DNA of 64,000 bases, from the NCBI GenBank assembly GCA_023511455.1, contig JAIMBJ010000018.1, forward strand, positions 1 through 64,000. The letters run 5' to 3'. Below, piece after piece: positions 54,416-63,898 of this stretch; within the stretch, counting starts at the first letter, position 1; every line of letters starts with the position of its first letter. Source of the DNA: Bacillota bacterium. Its GTDB lineage: Bacteria > Armatimonadota > HRBIN16. The notes beneath the pieces were generated by a model. That model was given only the letters and a program-made list of their open reading frames with translations, had not been told where the DNA came from and made no database searches. The position numbers and the translations under genes are program-made.

Positions 54416-55864
54416 GTGAAAACAGTGCAACTGACCCGCAGAGAGTGCCTTCATCTTGGGCTGGTGGCGGGGGCTGGGTTGCTCTCCGGTTGCCAGTCGT
54501 TTTTGCGTCGGGCAATGGCTCCGCCACCGCTTGTCGCCGGTCTGGCAACGCGAAGGGGTCTGCCCGACGACACCATCTGGCTCAACCGCGTTACCTTCGG
54601 TGTGACCCTCACCGAGCTGGACCGGCTGGCGGAGATGGGCAGGGTCGCCTATCTCGAGCAGCAGTTGCATCCTAATGAGGAGGGCGAGGAATGGCTGGTG
54701 CGACTGCGATTGCGGGGTTTCGAGATATTTCAGGTTGCCCCCGCCGAGCTGGGCGACCTGCCCGTTCCCGAAGTGCTCCGCCAGCTGCAGCAACACGCCA
54801 TCCTGCGCGCTGTTTACAGCCGCTACCAGCTGCAAGAGCGCATGGTGGACTTCTGGCGCGACCATTTCAACGTGGACGCCCGCAAAGGGCTTTGCGCGTA
54901 CTACCTGCCCCAGTATGAGCGGGACGTGCTGCGGCGGCACGCGCTGGGCAAGTTTCCCGACCTGCTGAAAGCAACCGCTCGCAGCCCCGCCATGCTCCTC
55001 TATCTGGATAACTACCGCAACCGGCGCGGCGTCCCAAACGAGAACTATGCCCGCGAGCTGATGGAACTGCACACGCTGGGCGTGCATGGCGGTTATACCC
55101 AGAAGGACGTGCAGGAAGTTGCCCGCTGCTTCACCGGGTGGACGGTGGAAGAGCGTTTCCTGCGCCCGCGCGGCAGGTTCCGCTTTGACCCGTCCTGGCA
55201 TGATGACGGCGAGAAGCACATTCTGGGGCGGCGTATTCCAGCTGGTGGTGGGGAAGATGAGGGCGAGCAGGTACTGCAGATGCTGGCGATGCACCCCTCC
55301 ACCGCACGACATCTCTGCGCCAAGCTGTGCGCGCACTTTGTAGCGCAAGTCCCCGAAGCAACCGTACGCCGTCTCAGCGAGGTGTATCTGAGCACCGGAG
55401 GTGATATCAGCGAGGTACTGCGCGAGTTACTGCTCTCGGAGGAGTTTTTGCAGTCGCCGCCGGCGTTCAAGCGTCCTCTCGACTACATGGTATCCGCGCT
55501 GCGCGCGCTTTACGCCCTGACCGACGGCAACCGTCCCCTGCAGGAACATCTGGACAAGATGGGGCAACCGCTCTACCAGTGGCCGCTGCCAGATGGCTAC
55601 CCGCAGGGCGAAGAGACGTGGAAGGGAACCCTGCTGGCAAGGTGGAACTTTGTGATTGCGCTGTGCGCCAACGAGATACGCGGGACGTATGTGGACTTGC
55701 CTGCGCTGGTGGGTAAGATGCCTGCGGGGGACGCTTTGCTGCAGACCGTTTTCTGCCTGCCGCCGGACGCACCGCCGTTGCGTCTCTTGCGGGAGAGGTT
55801 GCACGGTACACTGGCGCAGCAGGCGGCGTTAATCCTGGCGTCGCCACAGTTTCAGTGGCGATGA
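54416..55864 (+). CDS. DUF1800 family secreted protein, lipoprotein candidate
   Basis: 482 residues from a GTG start preceded by GGAAGAAG. The N-terminus has TRRECLHLGLVAGAGLLSGC, with a twin-arginine-like pair and a lipobox (LSGC), so it is probably exported by Tat and lipidated. Family marks include LNRVTFGVTLTELDRL, the FWRDHFNV motif, NENYARELMELHTLGV and YTQKDVQEVARCFTGW. DUF1800 and DUF1501 proteins occur together in Planctomycetota and Armatimonadota; their function is not established. A DUF1501 gene follows 39 bp later. Confidence 0.93.
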   Translation: MKTVQLTRRECLHLGLVAGAGLLSGCQSFLRRAMAPPPLVAGLATRRGLPDDTIWLNRVTFGVTLTELDRLAEMGRVAYLEQQLHPNEEGEEWLVRLRLRGFEIFQVAPAELGDLPVPEVLRQLQQHAILRAVYSRYQLQERMVDFWRDHFNVDARKGLCAYYLPQYERDVLRRHALGKFPDLLKATARSPAMLLYLDNYRNRRGVPNENYARELMELHTLGVHGGYTQKDVQEVARCFTGWTVEERFLRPRGRFRFDPSWHDDGEKHILGRRIPAGGGEDEGEQVLQMLAMHPSTARHLCAKLCAHFVAQVPEATVRRLSEVYLSTGGDISEVLRELLLSEEFLQSPPAFKRPLDYMVSALRALYALTDGNRPLQEHLDKMGQPLYQWPLPDGYPQGEETWKGTLLARWNFVIALCANEIRGTYVDLPALVGKMPAGDALLQTVFCLPPDAPPLRLLRERLHGTLAQQAALILASPQFQWR

Positions 55865-55903
55865 TGACGACCTGGCACAGGACGGAATCAGCGGAGGGTA
55901 GAG

Positions 55904-57208
55904 ATGGAAAGGTATCTGGGCGACGACGACCACTCACCAATAAGGCGACAAATCCTGCTTGGTGGCTTCTCTGCCATGCTGGGCTGGTTGCTCGGAGGGA
56001 ACAGCGCGCTGGCGCAAGTCGCCTTTAAGCCACCCCGCGCCGAGAGCAAGGGCGATGTGCTGGTGTGCCTGTTTCTGCGCGGCGGCGCGGATGGTCTGAA
56101 TATGGTCATCCCTTACGCAGAGGACGCCTATTACCGTCACCGACCCTCCCTGGCGATACCCGCCCCCAACGACCGCCGACGCCCTGCGAAGGAACACGCC
56201 ATCGCACTCAATGACCTTTTTGCCCTGCACCCCGCCCTGAAACCGCTCTACCCGCTGTACGAGCAGGGCAAACTGGCGTTCGTCCACGCCTGCGGTTCGA
56301 TGGAGAAATCGCGCTCGCACTTCGAAGCCATGTCCGCCATGGAGCGCGGCGTCGCCGAGGCGAAAGCGGGCATCAATAACGGCTGGATTGCACGCCACCT
56401 GTTGAGTGTACCCCGCAAGCAGTCCTCGCCCCTGCGAGCGGTCGCCTTCAGTAGCGTATTGCCTGAGTCGTTGCGTGGTAGCACCGATGCTGTGGTGCTG
56501 CAGACCCTCTCCGATTTCCGCCTTGCCATGCCCAAGACAATGGGCATCACGCAGGCAGAAGAGATGCAGCACATCCTGCACGAGATGTATGCGCAGAACA
56601 GGCGACGCGGGGTGAGCCAGACCGCTCAGGATACCCTGGAGGTGCTTCGAACGTTGCAGCGCGTCGACCCGACGCGCTACCAGCCAGCGCGCGGAGCCGT
56701 TTACCCGGATAGCGGCCTCGGGCGCGGGTTGAAACAGGTCGCCGCCCTGATCAAAGCACAGGTGGGGCTGGAGGTGGCCTGCCTGGATAAGGGGGGCTGG
56801 GACACGCATGTGGCGCAGGGAAGCACCACCGGCTGGATGGCGGGCAACCTTGCCGACCTTGCCCAGAGCCTTGCAGCTTTCGCCACCGATATGGGCGACG
56901 CGATGCGCCATATCGTGCTGGTGGCGATGACCGAGTTCGGCAGGCGTGTGCGCGAAAACAGCGGACTGGGCACCGACCACGGGCGGGCAGGCGTGATGCT
57001 GGTGCTGGGTGGAGGCGTTCGGGGCGGCAAAGTGTTTGCCCGCTGGCCGGGTCTCGAACCGCATCAGCTGGAGGAACCCGGCGATTTGAGAGTCACCACC
57101 GATTACCGCGAAGTGCTGGCGGAGGTGGTGCAGAAGCGTCTGGGCAACCCAAACGTGGCGAGGGTGTTTCCCGGCTTGAAGGTCAGCGGGATAGGAGTGG
57201 TGGTGTAA
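55904..57208 (+). CDS. DUF1501 family secreted protein
   Basis: 434 residues. The N-terminus SPIRRQILLGGFSAMLGWLL fits a Tat-type signal, with cleavage near SALAQ. LVCLFLRGGADGLNMVIPYAEDAYY and FVHACGSMEKSRSHFEAM are the DUF1501 hallmarks, and VAMTEFGRRVRENSGLGTDHGRAG is a sulfatase/alkaline-phosphatase-like segment. It pairs with the DUF1800 protein upstream. Location is probably periplasmic or at the cell surface. A ribosome site GGAGGG precedes the start. Confidence 0.93.
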   Translation: MERYLGDDDHSPIRRQILLGGFSAMLGWLLGGNSALAQVAFKPPRAESKGDVLVCLFLRGGADGLNMVIPYAEDAYYRHRPSLAIPAPNDRRRPAKEHAIALNDLFALHPALKPLYPLYEQGKLAFVHACGSMEKSRSHFEAMSAMERGVAEAKAGINNGWIARHLLSVPRKQSSPLRAVAFSSVLPESLRGSTDAVVLQTLSDFRLAMPKTMGITQAEEMQHILHEMYAQNRRRGVSQTAQDTLEVLRTLQRVDPTRYQPARGAVYPDSGLGRGLKQVAALIKAQVGLEVACLDKGGWDTHVAQGSTTGWMAGNLADLAQSLAAFATDMGDAMRHIVLVAMTEFGRRVRENSGLGTDHGRAGVMLVLGGGVRGGKVFARWPGLEPHQLEEPGDLRVTTDYREVLAEVVQKRLGNPNVARVFPGLKVSGIGVVV

Positions 57209-57386
57209 TCCACCTGCCTGCTCAGCGGTTACTGAAGAATCTGCCTCCAATCCCTGCGTATCTAATATTGTGGCAAAACACACAGAGGACGCGAAGCCTG
57301 TGGATACTCAGTCACGAGTCATTTATTTGATTCTGGAATCGGGTAACATTTTGGCGAAACTCAGCAACGGATAACGAGGTGATGTG

Positions 57387-58373
57387 ATGAAGTTCGACAT
57401 TCAGTTGATGCCGCCCCCTCGCCAGGAGGAAGGGGTGTATGATGTAGCCATCATCGGTGGTGGGCCTGCGGGAGCCACTGCCGCCATCTATACTGCTCGG
57501 GCAAACCTGAAGACGCTGGTCATTGACAAGGGCATCGCCAACGGCGCGCTGGGTATCACCAGCAAAATCGCCAACTACCCGGGCGTTCTGGGCGAAATCA
57601 GCGGGGAAGAGCTGGTTCGGCGGATGCACCAGCAGGCGGAATCGTTCGGCGCGGAGTTCGTGCAGGACCGGATTCAGGCGACCGACCTGCTGAGTAACCC
57701 GAAGCTGCTGTTCGGCATCAACGGGACATACCAGGCGAAGACGGTGATTATCGCCACCGGCTCGATGGGGCGAGGCAACCGCGTCGCGGGCGAAGACCGC
57801 CTGCTGGGGCGCGGGGTCTCGTATTGTGCCACCTGCGATGCCGCCTTCTTCCGCAACGCGGAGGTGGCTGTGGTCGGCAGTAGTGAAGAGGCGGTGGAAG
57901 AGGCCCTCTTCCTCACGCAGTTTGTCAGCAAACTGCACTTCCTTTCGCCAAAGAGAGAGATTCACGCCGACCCCGAGATGGTGCAGGAGCTGACCAGTCA
58001 CCCAAAGGTCACCGTGTACTGGGGAGCCGCGCTGCGTGAGGTGCTTGGCGAAGAGAAGGTGGAAGCCATCCGGTATCGCACGCCTCTCGGCACGGAGGAG
58101 TGCCTGCCCGTAGCGGGCGTGTTCATCTACCTGCAGGGCGGACATCCGATTACGGACTTCCTTGCCGGACAGATTCCGCTCAGTGAGGGTGGATGTATTA
58201 TGGTGGACTCGGAGTATCAGACAGCGGTTCCGGGTGTGTACGCCGTTGGCGACGTCATCTGCAACCACATCAAGCAGGCAGTGGTTGCCGCGGCAGAGGG
58301 GGCCATCGCGGCGATAGCAGTGGAGAAACAGCTGCGCGGGCGCAAGAAGATGGTGGTCGACTGGTCGAAGTAG
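57387..58373 (+). CDS. Thioredoxin-reductase-like flavoprotein
   Basis: 328 residues from ATG 57387 (GAGG upstream). The FAD motif GGGPAGATAAIYTARANLKTLVID, the redox disulfide Cys147-Ala-Thr-Cys150 in SYCATCDAAFF, the degenerate NADPH motif VVGSSEEAVEEA and the C-terminal AVGDVICNHIKQAVVAAAEG are present. The NADPH-binding GxGxxA is altered to GSSEEA, so cofactor use may differ. Low-molecular-weight thioredoxin reductases reduce thioredoxin in the cytosol; the partner is not in the window. Confidence 0.88.
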   Translation: MKFDIQLMPPPRQEEGVYDVAIIGGGPAGATAAIYTARANLKTLVIDKGIANGALGITSKIANYPGVLGEISGEELVRRMHQQAESFGAEFVQDRIQATDLLSNPKLLFGINGTYQAKTVIIATGSMGRGNRVAGEDRLLGRGVSYCATCDAAFFRNAEVAVVGSSEEAVEEALFLTQFVSKLHFLSPKREIHADPEMVQELTSHPKVTVYWGAALREVLGEEKVEAIRYRTPLGTEECLPVAGVFIYLQGGHPITDFLAGQIPLSEGGCIMVDSEYQTAVPGVYAVGDVICNHIKQAVVAAAEGAIAAIAVEKQLRGRKKMVVDWSK

Positions 58374-58406
58374 CAGGGCATCGCGGGATGCCGCGATGCC
58401 CCGTGT

Positions 58407-61400
58407 TCACCAACCTATCTCCCACACCACTGCTTGATGGGGGGCGATGGTCAGCCTGCGTTCGAAGCGAGAGGGAACGGTTTGCGTCCTGCCCGAATCG
58501 TCCTCACCCCGTTTCTCCGTGAGCTGGATCTGCTTCGCGCGGATGCCGTATGCCGACGGGCTGAAGCGGATAGTGGCCGTGACCGGTTCGTCCGCCACGT
58601 TCACAAAGAACAGTATCAGGCTTTTCCGCTCTGGCATCTGCCAGGCGCCGGTGTAGACTGCTGGCGCACTCACCCACCACTCGCCTTCCCACTGCCAGTC
58701 GGCGCGCACGGTGGGAATGTTGCCTTCCAGTTTGGGTGGACGCGCCATCTCGCCGTGCGTGAAGAACTGCCGATACCGCCAGCGCAGCTGCACCACCTGT
58801 CTCAGGAAGCGCGCGTTGCTCTCCTCGCGGATAATGTTCGGGTCTAGCCAGCCGATTTGCTCGCCGAATACCAGTTGCTGCGCCGCCTTCATGCGCAGGG
58901 CAAGGTCTTTGGTATTGCCGCCGCGATAGGCACGCCCGAACATCTGGATGGCCTGCGAGTAGACGGCAGGAAAGACGGGAACCTGCCCCTCGTGCTGCCA
59001 GTGCCACGTGAGGTACCCGTCGAACCATGCGATGAAGGGCTCGGCGTTGCACTCGGTGGTGAGGGCGCGGTCGGCAGGCATCTCGCGACGAATGCGCTCC
59101 AGCATCTGCCAGTAGCCCTCGTTCCACCAGTGCCCTCCGCCCAGTGGATGCCCGTGTGATGCGTCAAAGCAGAGTACTGGCGGCGCGGCGGCAACCTGGT
59201 CGATATACACCGCGTTCACCCCGTACTCCCCGAACAGGCGCATCACAATCTCGCGTACCTTGTTCTGCCACAGCTCGGTGGTGGGGCACATCACCGCCAG
59301 ACGTACCGGGCTGCCGTCCGCTTCCTTGCTACCGTATACCTCGGTGTACGGGTTGCCGTCCTCGTCCTTCGTGGCGGCGGGTCTGGCGACGGTGCTGAAC
59401 TGGAAGTCCTCCATCCCTCTGTCGCGCGTATCCCACAGCCTGCCGTTGATATAGGGCATGACAAACACGCCCGCCTCTTTCAGCCGCTTCACGCCTTCTG
59501 CAAACCCTTCTTTGACGGGGAAATAATGCGGGTAGTCGTTGTCAAAGGGTATCTGATGCCAGTAGTACCAGTGAAAGCCCACTGGCACGCCGCAGAACTT
59601 CGCGAATTCCTCTACGGGCGGCACCACCTCCTGTGCTCCCCCGCTTGCCAGTGACCACGCGGGTAGGTCTCGCATCCACTCGCGAAATGTCTTTAACGGG
59701 CGCGGCGCGGTCCATACACTCACGTTGCCCAGACGTGGGTTCGTGCTGCCTCCGCGAGGATACCAGTGCGCCTCCTGCATCACCCACTGGCGGTAGATTC
59801 GTGCGGCATCGTACCAGTCGCCACGCAGCAGCTGCCACACCGCCTGCCCAACAAGGGTAAAGGAGTTGCCCGCTTTGCCCATGTTCGGAACGGGATGTTC
59901 GAAGGTCATGCGTACACTGCGACCAGCGGGATTGCTTTGCATACTAATCTCTTTGGTGCAGCCCATCGGGTCATGCAGTGCAAGGTACAGCCCGGTGGGG
60001 CGAGGCTTTTGCGCGTAAGCTGCCAGCAGCTGCATACTGCACCAGCCGTTGGGATAGGTGCTGCGATAACCGAAGTTACGTCGCCACACACCCTGCTGGA
60101 TTTCGGCCGGACCGCGTGGGAACAATACGGTGGCATCGTCGCCCGGCTCCGCAACCGCCACCTGTGGGAAGGTAACCCGCCACAGGCTCCAGCGTTTGCT
60201 CGCGTTGCGCACCTGCAGGTTCCAGCGCAAAGCGTTCTGCCGGCTATCGGTGCGCGCCTGCGCGGTGACGCTGATGCCCGCGAAGCGTTCGTCACGGGGC
60301 TGGCTCCACTGCAGCACAAAGCCGTCGCGGCGTAGTTGCAGTGCCACTTTTTGCCAGCCTTTGTCCGCGCTCAGGGCAAGCAGTTGCCGTGTTTCAGCAT
60401 CCCGCAGGCTGAGGGTGAAAAGCGGTGGATTGTCCGCCGCAAGCAGTTCGCGTTCGTTTGGCAGGTCGTAGAGACTCTGCAGTCGGAACCCTTCCTCCGT
60501 CTGCCCGATGAGAACCCCAAGGTCTCCCGCGGAGAATCGGTGCCATCCCGGCGGTGTCTGCCCGCTCAACGTCTTTTCCGCGCCGGCAAAATCCCCCTGC
60601 GCTTCCAGCCTCTCCGCCAGCGCAGCTGTCCAGAACCGCATCTGTCGCTCGCGACCACGCAGGGAGGAAGCTTTCTGCCGGAATGTTTCGATACGCTGGC
60701 GCAGGGCAGGCGTTGTCACCACCGTCGATACAGGACGTCCGAAGCTTTGCGACGCCTGCCGTACGGCGTTCACAGGGTCTGTCGCGGTACCCAACCATAG
60801 CCATGTGGAGACCTGCAGAGAGGTGCTGTCCCAGCTCTGCCACGTGGAGTGCAGGTACGTACCGTATGCCCCTCGTCCGTCGTGGATGATGAGCGGTTGT
60901 CCCCACATACTGATGGCGTTCTGCCCATCGAACAGCGCGCCCCATCCGTCGAATCGGACACTGCCGCCGTCCGCGACCAGCGGTTCGTGGCGTAACGGCT
61001 CGCCTCCTGCCCATCGAGAAAAACTGGTGTCCGGGAAGTTGAACTCCAGAAAGTGAAACTCATCCCACGCAAAGGGTTCTTTTTGCCGTACTCGTGCGGT
61101 GACGTACGCCAGTGGCAACCGCTTGAAAAGGAACCAGTGATATACCGCCAACGGCTCCGAAGGTGGTCGTTTGCCCCCGGGCTGGCAGTAGCGCGCCTGC
61201 ACGCGCACCACGGTGCATATCTCACCATCCGAAACCACCTCCGCACGCGCTTCGGGGTCATAACGCAAATGGAAGCTGCCGAGCGACCGGTGATGCACCC
61301 TGTCGTTCCACACAAAAGTCTCCAGACGCTTGCCCGTGGAGCGATACACTATGGCTGAAGGATAGCCCGCCTGTCGGGTATCCGTGAAAAGCATCTCGTA

Positions 61401-61754
61401 GTGGTCGGTGGATACCACACCTGCCGGCTTGGCGCCGTCCTTACCGCTGTCACGAATCTGCAACTGCAGTTTCCAGTCTCCCGCTCCGGGTAACTGCGCC
61501 ACCAGAACACCACTGCCCCGGTCCCCATCCGGCACAAACTGCACCATCACCGGCTTTTTATCGGGCAGGGTGATGGCGGTCACGGAGGGCGTTCCCGTCC
61601 GCCCGGTCAGAGAGCGCAGGTTGACCGGGGATACCACCAGTCCGTGTGACGGCACACCGCGAACAATCCACAACGCCTCTTCGGCAAAGGCAACACCCAT
61701 TGCGACCTCCAGGAGAATCATCGGGATAAGGAAATGACGTGCTACCGCTTTCAT
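58407..61754 (-). CDS. Giant secreted hydrolase with DUF6259-like barrel
   Basis: 1115 residues from ATG 61754 (GGGAGGAG upstream). A signal peptide (about 1-25, ending VAFAEE) precedes several beta-sandwich domains (about 30-650). A barrel of about 690-1010 follows, with YIDQVAAAPPVLCFD (Asp about 854) and TTECNAEPFIAWFDG (Glu about 902) as likely catalytic residues. A beta C-terminal domain ends the protein. The layout resembles the gene at 24732 but with a signal peptide. It converges on the flavoprotein. Probably attacks an extracellular polysaccharide; substrate unknown. Confidence 0.78.
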   Translation of the reverse strand: MKAVARHFLIPMILLEVAMGVAFAEEALWIVRGVPSHGLVVSPVNLRSLTGRTGTPSVTAITLPDKKPVMVQFVPDGDRGSGVLVAQLPGAGDWKLQLQIRDSGKDGAKPAGVVSTDHYEMLFTDTRQAGYPSAIVYRSTGKRLETFVWNDRVHHRSLGSFHLRYDPEARAEVVSDGEICTVVRVQARYCQPGGKRPPSEPLAVYHWFLFKRLPLAYVTARVRQKEPFAWDEFHFLEFNFPDTSFSRWAGGEPLRHEPLVADGGSVRFDGWGALFDGQNAISMWGQPLIIHDGRGAYGTYLHSTWQSWDSTSLQVSTWLWLGTATDPVNAVRQASQSFGRPVSTVVTTPALRQRIETFRQKASSLRGRERQMRFWTAALAERLEAQGDFAGAEKTLSGQTPPGWHRFSAGDLGVLIGQTEEGFRLQSLYDLPNERELLAADNPPLFTLSLRDAETRQLLALSADKGWQKVALQLRRDGFVLQWSQPRDERFAGISVTAQARTDSRQNALRWNLQVRNASKRWSLWRVTFPQVAVAEPGDDATVLFPRGPAEIQQGVWRRNFGYRSTYPNGWCSMQLLAAYAQKPRPTGLYLALHDPMGCTKEISMQSNPAGRSVRMTFEHPVPNMGKAGNSFTLVGQAVWQLLRGDWYDAARIYRQWVMQEAHWYPRGGSTNPRLGNVSVWTAPRPLKTFREWMRDLPAWSLASGGAQEVVPPVEEFAKFCGVPVGFHWYYWHQIPFDNDYPHYFPVKEGFAEGVKRLKEAGVFVMPYINGRLWDTRDRGMEDFQFSTVARPAATKDEDGNPYTEVYGSKEADGSPVRLAVMCPTTELWQNKVREIVMRLFGEYGVNAVYIDQVAAAPPVLCFDASHGHPLGGGHWWNEGYWQMLERIRREMPADRALTTECNAEPFIAWFDGYLTWHWQHEGQVPVFPAVYSQAIQMFGRAYRGGNTKDLALRMKAAQQLVFGEQIGWLDPNIIREESNARFLRQVVQLRWRYRQFFTHGEMARPPKLEGNIPTVRADWQWEGEWWVSAPAVYTGAWQMPERKSLILFFVNVADEPVTATIRFSPSAYGIRAKQIQLTEKRGEDDSGRTQTVPSRFERRLTIAPHQAVVWEIGW

Positions 61755-61972
61755 CAGTCTCCTCCCAAGGTAGGTTAAAGATTCTCTTCGTGCAAAAACG
61801 CATGTCTCCTGTGAATACCTTTCGTTTTGCCCCATAGAAACAGGTAAACCGAGAGGCAACAGGTGTGTGGGTGGGAAAGGGCTGGGGGTGAGGGCACGAC
61901 CACCCAAAACCGCGACAGTATCATGTATACTTAAAGAGACGAACAGGAAGGCAATTGTATCAGGAGGTGGGT

Positions 61973-63580
61973 ATGCCAGACCGCTTTACGGAGTTTCTGG
62001 AAAAGCACGTGAACGAGGTTCGCCCGCTCGCCAAAGAGGCGGCGCTGGCGTGGTGGGAGGCGAACGTAACGGGTAGCGAAGAGGCGTTCGAGCGGGGCGC
62101 ATCGCTGCACGCGCAGCTGATGAAGATATACGCCCGCGAAGACGAGTATCGCCTGCTGCAAAGCATCCCCAACGACAGCCTTTCCAACCCCTTACTGCGC
62201 CGCCAGCACAAACTGCTGCTGGACGAATATCGCGGTCACCAGATGTCAGAGAAGGTGATCGATGAAATCGTACAGCGCGAAAAGGAGATCGAGAAAGAGT
62301 ACAACACCTATCGCGCGCTGTTTCGGGGCGAGCGCGTCAGCGACAACACCCTGCGTGAAGTGCTGCAAAAGAGCGACGACAGCGACGAGCGGCGCGAGGC
62401 GTGGGAAGCCAGCAAACAGATTGGCGAGCGCGTGGCGGAGGCGGTGCGTGAACTGGTGCGTATCCGCAACCGCGAGGCGCAGCGGCTGGGTTTCCGCGAT
62501 TACTACGCCATGCAGCTGGAGCTGCAAGAGCTGGACGAGCAACGGCTGTTCGCCCTGCTGGAGGAGCTGCACCAGCTGAGCAACGAACCCTTCCGACGTT
62601 ACAAAGAGAAGCTCGACCGTCGCCTCGCCGAGCGGTTCGGGGTGGCAGTGGAGGACTTACGCCCCTGGCACTACACCGACCCCTTCTTCCAGATCCCGCC
62701 GCCCGGCGAGGTAGACCTGAACCCGCTGTTCGAGGACAAGGACATCGAAGCCATCGCGCGTGCGTTCTATGCCGACGTGGGTCTGTCAGTAGAGTCCATC
62801 CTAGAGCGCAGCGACCTCTACGAGAAGGAGGGCAAAAGCCAGCACGCTTTCTGTATCGACATCGACCGCGAGGGCGACGTGCGCATCCTTTGCAACCTGC
62901 GTCCTAACGAGCGGTGGATGGGCACGATGCTGCACGAGCTGGGGCACGCCGTGTACGACTACTACATCGACCGTTCGCTACCCTACCTGTTGCGCACCCC
63001 CGCACACACACTCAGCACTGAAGCCATCGCCATGCTGTTCGGCAGGATGCACCGCAACGCCGAGTGGCTGAAACGTTACGTGGGTATCGCCGACGAGCAG
63101 GCGCAGGCGGTGGCGCGTCCCGCCATCGAGGAGATGCAGGCGTCGTTGATTGTATTTACCCGCTGGGTGCTGGTGATGACGCACTTCGAGCGCGCCATGT
63201 ACGCCGACCCCGATAGCGACCTGAACAGCCTCTGGTGGCAGCTGGTGGAACGGTATCAGTGGCTGCGCAAGCCGGAAGGACGCAACGCCCCTGACTGGGC
63301 AGCCAAAATCCATATCGCGCTTGCACCCGTCTACTACCACAACTACATTCTGGGGGAGATGGAGGCGTCGCAGCTGGTGAATGTGCTGCGCACGAGGGTG
63401 CTTTCAGGCGAGCCAGCGGACGCTATCGTCCACAGTCCGAAAGTGGGTACGTTCCTGAGGCAGAAGGTGTTCTCTACTGGCGCGTCGGTGCCCTGGGAGG
63501 AGGCACTGGAGTTCGCTACCGGCGACAAGCTGAACCCCGCCTACTTCGTGGCGCAGATGGAAGCCGAATCGCCGATTTAG
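61973..63580 (+). CDS. M3-type metallopeptidase
   Basis: 535 residues from ATG 61973 with AGGAGGTGG upstream; a TTG at 61955 is also in frame but lies before that site. The zinc motif is HELGH (His321, Glu322, His325) in MLHELGHAVYDYY, followed by LSTEAIAMLFGRM, where the third ligand Glu lies. A long helical N-terminal half forms the deep channel of M3/M2 oligopeptidases. No signal peptide, so a cytosolic oligopeptidase that trims short peptides. The M2 (ACE-like) family is a fair alternative. Confidence 0.88.
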   Translation: MPDRFTEFLEKHVNEVRPLAKEAALAWWEANVTGSEEAFERGASLHAQLMKIYAREDEYRLLQSIPNDSLSNPLLRRQHKLLLDEYRGHQMSEKVIDEIVQREKEIEKEYNTYRALFRGERVSDNTLREVLQKSDDSDERREAWEASKQIGERVAEAVRELVRIRNREAQRLGFRDYYAMQLELQELDEQRLFALLEELHQLSNEPFRRYKEKLDRRLAERFGVAVEDLRPWHYTDPFFQIPPPGEVDLNPLFEDKDIEAIARAFYADVGLSVESILERSDLYEKEGKSQHAFCIDIDREGDVRILCNLRPNERWMGTMLHELGHAVYDYYIDRSLPYLLRTPAHTLSTEAIAMLFGRMHRNAEWLKRYVGIADEQAQAVARPAIEEMQASLIVFTRWVLVMTHFERAMYADPDSDLNSLWWQLVERYQWLRKPEGRNAPDWAAKIHIALAPVYYHNYILGEMEASQLVNVLRTRVLSGEPADAIVHSPKVGTFLRQKVFSTGASVPWEEALEFATGDKLNPAYFVAQMEAESPI

Positions 63581-63864
63581 CGTGGTGACCAGCATCGAGA
63601 AAGGGGGAGAAGCAAGTCGCGTATTTTCCCCCTTTCTCTCCACAGCGTCTGCGCACTGCCCTGCGGATGGCGCAACACCCCGAACACGTCATACAGGTTG
63701 TTGCTCACCACCGGGTCCGTGCCCGACGGGTCAAAGTGGTGCCACTCACTGTTTCGACGCACCAGCGAGATGTCCTGCAAATACAGCGCACTCGTCGTCC
63801 ACTGGCTGCCCGACAGGTCCACCGTCTGCTCCACCAACTCGCCGGCACCGCACGGATACCCCGG
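63577..63864 (-). pseudogene. Rhs-repeat core remnant
   Basis: Reading the minus strand, ALYLQDISLVRRNSEWHHFDPSGTDPVV and NNLYDVFGVLRHPQGSAQT match the Rhs-associated core pattern (YDxxGxxR..., YDAFGVLR). A TAG interrupts the frame upstream (63867-63865), and the match fades near 63665, after which a hairpin follows. It is a short decayed piece of a large Rhs protein with no full reading frame. Confidence 0.5.
63597..63638. terminator. Hairpin downstream of the metallopeptidase
   Basis: GAGAAAGGGGG and CCCCCTTTCTC form a perfect 11-bp stem with a 20-nt loop, 17 bases after the stop. There is no T-run after it. Confidence 0.5.
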
Positions 63865-63898
63865 CTATGCCTCGTTCAGGTCACTGGCAAGCTTGCTT

